From positions 1 to 40,719 of the forward strand of contig NZ_UPHT01000178.1 of the NCBI RefSeq assembly GCF_900566085.1: a stretch of 40,719 bases of DNA, read 5' to 3'. This document shows, one piece after another, positions 35,755 to 40,719 of this stretch. Positions within the stretch are counted from its first letter, which is position 1; each line of letters starts with the position of its first letter. The notes under the pieces are model-generated. The model was not told the DNA's origin. It was given only the letters and a program-made list of their open reading frames with translations, and did not search any database. The translations under genes and the position numbers were made by a program. Source of the DNA: Mycobacterium attenuatum (GTDB lineage Bacteria; Actinomycetota; Actinomycetes; Mycobacteriales; Mycobacteriaceae).

Positions 35755-37938
35755 TCACGCCGCAAACCCGCTTGAACCCCCGCGGCGACAAATCACCGCG
35801 TACCAGGCCATGTGATAGTTCGCGAGATACTCATGGCCGTCGATCAGCGCATCGATTGCTGCCATGAGCATCCAATCGCCAACAGCGGATAGGTCCTGAT
35901 TGGGATATGCGTCGAGCACCGACTCTTGAATCGCGGCGATGCGATCCCGCAGCATCTTCGTCTCATTTTCAAGGACGCCGGTTTTCCGTACCGCAGGCGC
36001 CGCGATGGCCTGCGCTATGCGCGGTAGGCCGTCGCGGCGGCGCACAGCTTCGACCAACGTCGGGCCGAGTTCATCGACTTTTGGTGCAGCCGAGCGAGAT
36101 GCCCGATCACCGGTCAACGCTGGCGCGTCGGGGCCAGGCTCTGCAACGTAGGCATTGGGCTCGTGAGCCGCCGCGGTCACCACGGCTCCCAACAAATCGA
36201 CCACGCTGGCATCTCGGCGTCGGGCCGTCGGCTCGAGAAGTGTGACGTTGGCGGTCAATCGGACGTGGGGTGGAATTCACCCGCCGGCCAGATCAGTGAC
36301 CAGCAATGTGGTTGAGCCGTCGTCACGCAGCCCAGCCGCCCACGACAGTCGCGATTCCTGACGAGCCACCGCATCCACGATTCGCTGCAGCCGCTGCTGC
36401 TCGACGGCCCGAGTAGTCACCACGCCAACCGTCGCGCCGGTAGCGGCCGACACTGCCGACGCACCCGTCATGGCCGACGAGCTTGCAGTCTGCCCACTCG
36501 CTATCGACGCCGCTGAGCGCTCCACCGGAGAAACTAGGGGGCCACCCGCAGACGGAGACGACGACACAGACGGTGCTACCGCCGCACCGGAGACCGGTCC
36601 CGCCGGAATCGAGGGCACGGCCGGGGGCGCTACGACCGGAGGCCGTAGGTCTGCGCCGTATGCCGGCAGTGGTCCGGCCGCCACAGCCGGACCGCTTACC
36701 GCGGGTGCAGCGGGTATCGGCGCGCCGGTTACTACCGCCGGTGTCACCGACGCTATGCCGCTATCGCCGGTTGACATCACGGGAGGGCCGGCGGGGGTTG
36801 CGGCGGCGTCGACAGCAGGGTGTATTGCGGCCGATTCGATACCGACCGCGGCCATGGTCGGTGCGGCTACCGTCGGCGGTGTTAGAGGCGCAGGCGTTTG
36901 CGCAGGCGAGGCCGAGCCCGGATCCATCGCATGCATCGCCCCGGCCGACAATGACTGCGCGCCGGCCGCAGCCGGCTGTCCCGTCATCATTCCGGTGGCG
37001 ACCGATTGCCCTAACGACGCGGGCGATATGCCTTGCCCCGCGGTCGTGGGCGACAGTCCTCCACCCGGCATCGTTGGCGCTGCAGGTAGTCCCGCGCCAA
37101 TCATCGGTGGTATAGCAGAGGCCGGGCCCGTGAGGGGTGGTCCGGCGGGTAGCGGTCCGGCACGCGCGCCCGCGCCAGCTGCGGGTTGCGGCCCCGCCTG
37201 GGCTACAGCGCTTTGAGCACCGACCGGGCCATCAAGACAACCACCATCACGCATGCCCGTACCGGACGCAGTTGTCCGGACGCCGGCGCTTTGGGTACCA
37301 CCCGGGCTGTCACCACCGTCGCGCACTCCCTCACCCACTGTCGGAGAACTGAGGTCGTATTGGCTGATCTGCCGCGGCGGTGGAATGTTGTCAACGTTGA
37401 ATCCGTGTTCACGCGCCCAGCTTCTAGCGTCTCCGCCAACACTTTCGACCTGAAGGATCTTATGTGTAGCCGCGACAATCTTATCGACAGCAGTTACAGA
37501 TGCGTTCGCGGCGTCAGCATTGCACTGGCTTTGAATGACCTGAATTTCCGTCACCTTGTCGATTAGCGGTTTCTTCGATGCCAGAATGTCATCTATTTGT
37601 TTATTGCCAACATTTGAAATTTCAGTCAACCGACTTCGCAAATAGTCAATCGCGTCGGCGCCAGACTGGAATGCTTCGGACTTTGTCTTGTATTTTTCCG
37701 CTTTGTCGAGTTCAGATTGCTCACCCTGGAAATACCGGGCAATCAGATCTTCAGCTGTTTTGCCCTGATTCTGCAACAGAAGCATGCGCTGATTCCGCAG
37801 ATTTTCTGCCAGCTCTTGCTTTAAGGTCGTCCACAAGGCCCAATGTTGGGCACCGCTGCGAAGGGTCGTCGACGGGGCGGGCCACCACGGTCCAATCAAA
37901 ACCGCAGTCCACCGACCAAATGGAAGGTCACCCGTCAC
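35755..37938 (-). pseudogene. 727-codon ESX-2-linked gene broken by one TGA
   Basis: One frame runs from GTG 37938 to the stop at 35755, interrupted by a single TGA at 36277-36279. Upstream: 553 residues, an N-terminal domain (WTAVLIGPWWPAPSTTLRSG, LRNQRMLLLQNQGKTAEDLI) and an Ala/Pro/Gly linker, ending VTDLAGG. After the TGA the same frame goes on with IPPHVRLTANVTLLEP for ~173 residues. Reading TGA as TGG gives VTDLAGGWIPP, which fits my memory of Rv3899c. The total is close to Rv3900c + Rv3899c (311 + 410). Either part could still be translated: residues before the TGA as a truncated protein, the rest from TTG 36258. The GTG overlaps the upstream gene by 11 bases. Confidence 0.8.
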
Positions 37939-38651
37939 CGCATACCTTCCTCATCACTGCGTCTTTGGCGACAAGGTCATCGAGGGCGGCACGAAAATCG
38001 GTGTCACTAGCAACGTCCCTATTGCCCATTGCTGTTGTGGTGAGATACGCGGTCGCAAGTGCACGTGCAGCATCACGGTCCGCTGTATCGAGCGCGGGAT
38101 TAGCGGCAGCGTTCTCTAGCATGACGGCGGCGTTGGTCGTCGCAATACGGGCCAAAGCTGGATTATTGCCGTTCGTATCGACCTGCACCGCGCGAGCAAC
38201 GAGCGTATAAGTGCTACACAATTGACGCTAGTGCCGCCGTGGTCTCGGCAGCACTATAGGTGGGTACCGTGCTGCCAGCGGGTGGAACGCGGGACTCGGA
38301 TTTGTTGAATGTGGCGACCAGCGCTACGACCGCCAACACGGTGGCGATCGCGGCCAAGACCAGCGCGGGCCAACTCCGGAGGCGTGGCGCGGGCGAGGAT
38401 AGTGGCGCAGTCACGTTCCAGATCGTATCGCTCGCGGCGGCCGTTCGCTTACACGCATGACTGCCACGGCACTCTTCGGCTGTGATGATGGCAAACCATC
38501 CGTTTGCGGGGGTCCACGAGACGTATGCGAGACATGGAGATTCCGCCGCCACCCAGCTGATCGCGAATGCGCGTTCCAGGCGGTATAGCCATGCTATGGC
38601 TAGACCGTCATCGGGAGGATTGCGCCCAGATTTGGATTTCTTTTGTGCCAT
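37928..38651 (-). pseudogene. Frameshifted small membrane/secreted gene (Rv3901c-like)
   Basis: The first frame (ATG 38651, or more likely GTG 38414: VTAPLSSPAPRLRSWPAL) has one transmembrane helix (VLAAIATVLAVVALVATF) and ends AALASIV at a TAG (38214). In the next frame, from 38221, the sequence continues CSTYTLVARAVQVDTNGNNP to the stop at 37928, ending AVMRKVCGDG. Mycobacterial proteins of this type have the membrane helix and the CxTYxLVARAVQVDTNG part in one chain, so a one-base indel near 38217-38224 best explains it. Rv3901c (149 aa recalled) is the positional match. Confidence 0.72.
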
Positions 38652-38815
38652 TCAGATGACATATTCGGCCTCAAAATCGTTTTTCGGCAAAACTGGCGGC
38701 CAACGACGTCCGAGCTAAACCAATCGTCCCGGATCTCCTTTTAAAGGACTGAATCGAGCTCGTAGAGCGACTCTGACGTAACTGCACAAGTTTCGGGTCG
38801 CGAATTGCAGCATGG

Positions 38816-39004
38816 CTACTTCCACTGCGAGACTTTCGAAATGCTGTGTTCTGGCATGCGATCTAGCAGCATCGCATCGAGCTCAGCGTAGGAAAGCGCT
38901 AGCACCTGCGCGTCCGGCTGTTTCAACACAAATACGATAGCGTAGGATAGGAGGTCGGGTCTTTCGCGGAGCATATTACTTCTTGAGGTGCGGCAACGGC
39001 ACAA
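38816..39004 (-). pseudogene. C-terminal fragment of a second immunity-like gene
   Basis: The last ~48 residues, RPDLLSYAIVFVLKQ then PDAQVLALSYAELDAMLLDR, resemble the end of the neighbouring 210-aa gene (KPDPINHASRVSITID and HVIVLSFEKLDAVLREG): both share the V(L)xLS(Y/F)xxLDAxL pattern after an (R/K)PD block. The upstream two thirds are missing and an in-frame stop lies at 39029. A divergent very short gene from the internal ATG (MLRERPDLLSYAI) is the alternative. Confidence 0.6.
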
Positions 39005-39061
39005 TCGCGGCGGCCACCGGGACTCTTTCTAAGCTAGAATTCGATTCATTGCCAAGGTCGG

Positions 39062-39694
39062 TTAGTCGCAAACTATATTAGTAGTAAACCATGCGCGTGG
39101 AACTCCCTCGCGCAGTACTGCATCGAGTTTCTCAAAGCTCAAGACGATGACATGCGACGCGGCAATTGCGTCGTGTTCGCTCATCCATCCCCTATCAATG
39201 ACTTCTTGATCGATGGTTATGGACACACGGCTCGCATGATTTATAGGATCAGGCTTCGATAGGGCCGCCCTGGGATGTAGGCCCTCCTTATACCAGCGAA
39301 AACCTGGCGAATCTTCGTAATAGCCTGGCCGCGTAGCCTGGCTAATTAGAAAAAGCATATACTTTTCGGCATCTTCGAAATGTCTGAACATCATGTACCT
39401 GCGCCGTGAGCCTCTCGACATTCCTTCGATATAGTTAAGATCATCTTCGAAGACTAAATAATACGAAAGCTCCAAATCATCAAAAAATCGCAATTCGCGT
39501 TCATTAGTCATTACGGGCGGCCTGCCGCCCCAGAATACTTCCTCGTGGGTCTCTCGGCCATGTAGCTCGCGTTGGTTCTTACCTGGATAACTGCCCAACT
39601 TTCGGAGGTATATCTCCTGCCACGAATACCACGACTTGACAATCCGATGCACCGACGGAGGGAACATCCTCAGGTCAACCTTGTAATTGGGCAT
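39062..39694 (-). CDS. Candidate TNT immunity protein
   Basis: The protein has 210 residues and starts 21 bases after the toxin stop, with AGGAG upstream of the ATG. It is rich in aromatic and charged residues (FFDDLELSYYLVFEDDLNYI, RRYMMFRHFEDAEKYMLFL) and has no signal peptide, as expected for a cytosolic antitoxin. The coding sequence is clearly AT-richer than the ESX genes, common for immunity genes. In M. tuberculosis the gene after cpnT encodes IFT (Rv3902c), the NAD-glycohydrolase inhibitor; I assign by position and do not claim sequence identity. Confidence 0.68.
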   Translation of the reverse strand: MPNYKVDLRMFPPSVHRIVKSWYSWQEIYLRKLGSYPGKNQRELHGRETHEEVFWGGRPPVMTNERELRFFDDLELSYYLVFEDDLNYIEGMSRGSRRRYMMFRHFEDAEKYMLFLISQATRPGYYEDSPGFRWYKEGLHPRAALSKPDPINHASRVSITIDQEVIDRGWMSEHDAIAASHVIVLSFEKLDAVLREGVPRAWFTTNIVCD

Positions 39695-39715
39695 TATGAA
39701 CTCCTAGGCTCACTC

Positions 39716-40719
39716 TTAGTCCCTCGTCAAGAACCCTCTGTCAATGAGATTCTGGACCTTAGGCCAGTCATCCGGCGGGGCAATAATTTTGTACTGGGGT
39801 CCGCCTCCCGAGTGTCCAAACCATGGTGCGGCGACAGATTCTTCGAGTTTCCATCCAGTCGGTAACCCAGCTTTGACATTAACTGTATAGGCAAAGTATG
39901 GCTTGTCCAGATTAGTGTGGGGAAGTGATCGCTCTTCATAAGGAGTCCCAGCTGGGGCCAGCCATTCCCCGCCGGGATAACCGATTCGATCGAGTTTTGT
40001 CCCGTCCAGTGCCCAGATCTCTGCTTCACTCATATCATGAGCAGTACCCGGAATCGCGTAGGGTTTGGTGGGATCATCCTTATCAGGGTATATTAAATTG
40101 CCGTTCTCGTCCTCAAATTGTGCCCGATACTCTTTCTGAGTAAGCTCACCAAACGGTTTCGCATCCGGAAAAACGTCCTTACCCGTGGGCGGCTCATGCT
40201 GACCACCGATGTCATCAGCGTCATGGCTAGTTGAGCCGTCACCGTCCGATGAATGATCTTCATGCGGGCCCTGGCTTCCGCCTGCTTCGTGGGGCGCGTC
40301 GTCGGGCCCTAACGCTCGTTCATTTGGATGGGCGCTCGGCGATCTGCCATGGAGCGCGCCGCCGTGGGCTGGTGCTTCCTGCGGATGGTCGGTTGGAAGC
40401 GCGGACTGCGCCGGCGATTGGGTTGCTTCCAGTGCATGCGCGGCCTCTGTCAGGTGAGTCGATGGAATCAGTTCCGAGGGATTACGAGCGGACGCCGGTA
40501 GCTGAGCCTCGATCCACGGATGGATTGGGTTCGTTTCGGGTGTCGAGATGAGGAAAGTGCCTTTTGACCTGGGATGATTGGAGTTTCCAGACTGTCGTTT
40601 GCCATGAGCTTGGGACCAGTGTGACCTGATTTTTGCCAGGGTGATGGGACCACCTGGATTGCCAGTTATGGGACCACCGGCGCGTTGCGTCGGTGGTCTC
40701 TTCGTTTGCCCGTTCGATC
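39716..40719 (-). CDS. CpnT-like toxin, TNT domain, N-terminus missing
   Basis: The minus-strand frame is open from the right edge to TAA at 39716, ~334 codons. The last ~145 residues are a tuberculosis-necrotizing-toxin (TNT) type NAD-glycohydrolase domain: RIGYPGGEWLAPAGTPYEER, then SLPHTNLDKPYFAYTV, APWFGHSGGGPQYKI and LIDRGFL. The Arg in ERSLP and the Gln in GGGPQY correspond to conserved active-site positions of TNT. Before it comes a His/Asp/Gly-rich linker (residues from ~40200-40470). The CpnT channel domain lies outside the window, or was removed: the first ~50 codons overlap repeat sequence that looks like an insertion-sequence end. Confidence 0.78.
   Translation of the reverse strand, partial: SNGQTKRPPTQRAGGPITGNPGGPITLAKIRSHWSQAHGKRQSGNSNHPRSKGTFLISTPETNPIHPWIEAQLPASARNPSELIPSTHLTEAAHALEATQSPAQSALPTDHPQEAPAHGGALHGRSPSAHPNERALGPDDAPHEAGGSQGPHEDHSSDGDGSTSHDADDIGGQHEPPTGKDVFPDAKPFGELTQKEYRAQFEDENGNLIYPDKDDPTKPYAIPGTAHDMSEAEIWALDGTKLDRIGYPGGEWLAPAGTPYEERSLPHTNLDKPYFAYTVNVKAGLPTGWKLEESVAAPWFGHSGGGPQYKIIAPPDDWPKVQNLIDRGFLTRD
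40599..40719. mobile_element. Probable insertion-sequence end (IS21-like repeats)
   Basis: Three related direct repeats stand 34 and 26 bases apart: 40599-40620, 40633-40654 and 40659-40678, with consensus TTGCCA-N(2-6)-TGGGACCA. Multiple short repeats at the end are typical of IS21-family elements. No transposase is in the window, which stops here, as assemblies do at repeated IS copies. The inner boundary is unclear; AT-richer sequence begins near 40545. Confidence 0.45.

Noticed and set aside
40231..40551. 106-codon plus-strand frame near the right edge
   Set aside because: Antisense to the His/Asp-rich linker of the TNT toxin; no support.
1..40719. tRNA, rRNA, CRISPR or prophage genes
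   Set aside because: None seen on reading through; every stretch outside the accessory region is filled by ESX genes. A tRNA or ncRNA scan would be needed to exclude small RNAs.

Overview
The window is from a slow-growing, pathogenic-type mycobacterium. It is GC-rich, and its gene order matches the M. tuberculosis block from espI (Rv3876) to cpnT (Rv3903c), although many proteins differ and some genes have no counterpart there. A relative of the M. tuberculosis complex such as the M. kansasii group is likely; I cannot name the species. Rv numbers and family lengths quoted here are from memory, not from a search. Both ends look like contig breaks: base 1 lies inside espI at the outer edge of a perfect foldback, and the last ~120 bases carry repeats that look like an insertion-sequence end. 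Layout: (1) 1-4.3 kb, plus strand: the 3' part of the ESX-1 locus (espI partial, eccD1, espJ). (2) 4.5-11.8 kb, minus strand: espK, espL, espB, eccE1, mycP1. (3) 11.9-31.9 kb, minus strand: a full ESX-2 type VII secretion system. Read in transcription order it is a transglycosylase-like gene (its own entry at 31.9-32.8 kb), eccB2, eccC2, a three-gene insert, PE36, PPE69, esxD, esxC, espG2, an EspI-like ATPase, eccD2, mycP2, eccE2 and eccA2. (4) 32.8-40.7 kb, minus strand: a decaying toxin-linked accessory region. In transcription order it holds the C-terminal half of a CpnT-like TNT-domain toxin, a candidate immunity gene, a fragment of a second immunity gene, a frameshifted small membrane/secreted gene, a 727-codon gene cut by one TGA, a Gly/Pro-rich gene, a small orphan gene and a collapsed partial copy of the cassette. 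How the genes work together: EccB2, EccC2, EccD2 and EccE2 form the membrane channel, EccC2 and EccA2 supply ATPase activity, MycP2 is the mycosin, and EspG2 is the chaperone for the PE36-PPE69 pair. EsxC and EsxD are the WXG100-type substrates; they have a candidate promoter of their own and are followed by a strong hairpin before espG2, which fits higher expression of the small substrates. The ESX-1 genes here supply membrane parts (EccD1, EccE1), the mycosin MycP1, and the secreted or accessory proteins EspB, EspK, EspL, EspJ and EspI. Most notable: a DUF1023 hydrolase, LppA/LppB-like lipoprotein and small membrane protein module placed between eccC2 and PE36, with the gene order of the Rv2542-Rv2545 region of M. 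tuberculosis; and the TNT toxin region, where nonsense, frameshift and duplication-deletion scars can be read directly from the sequence.
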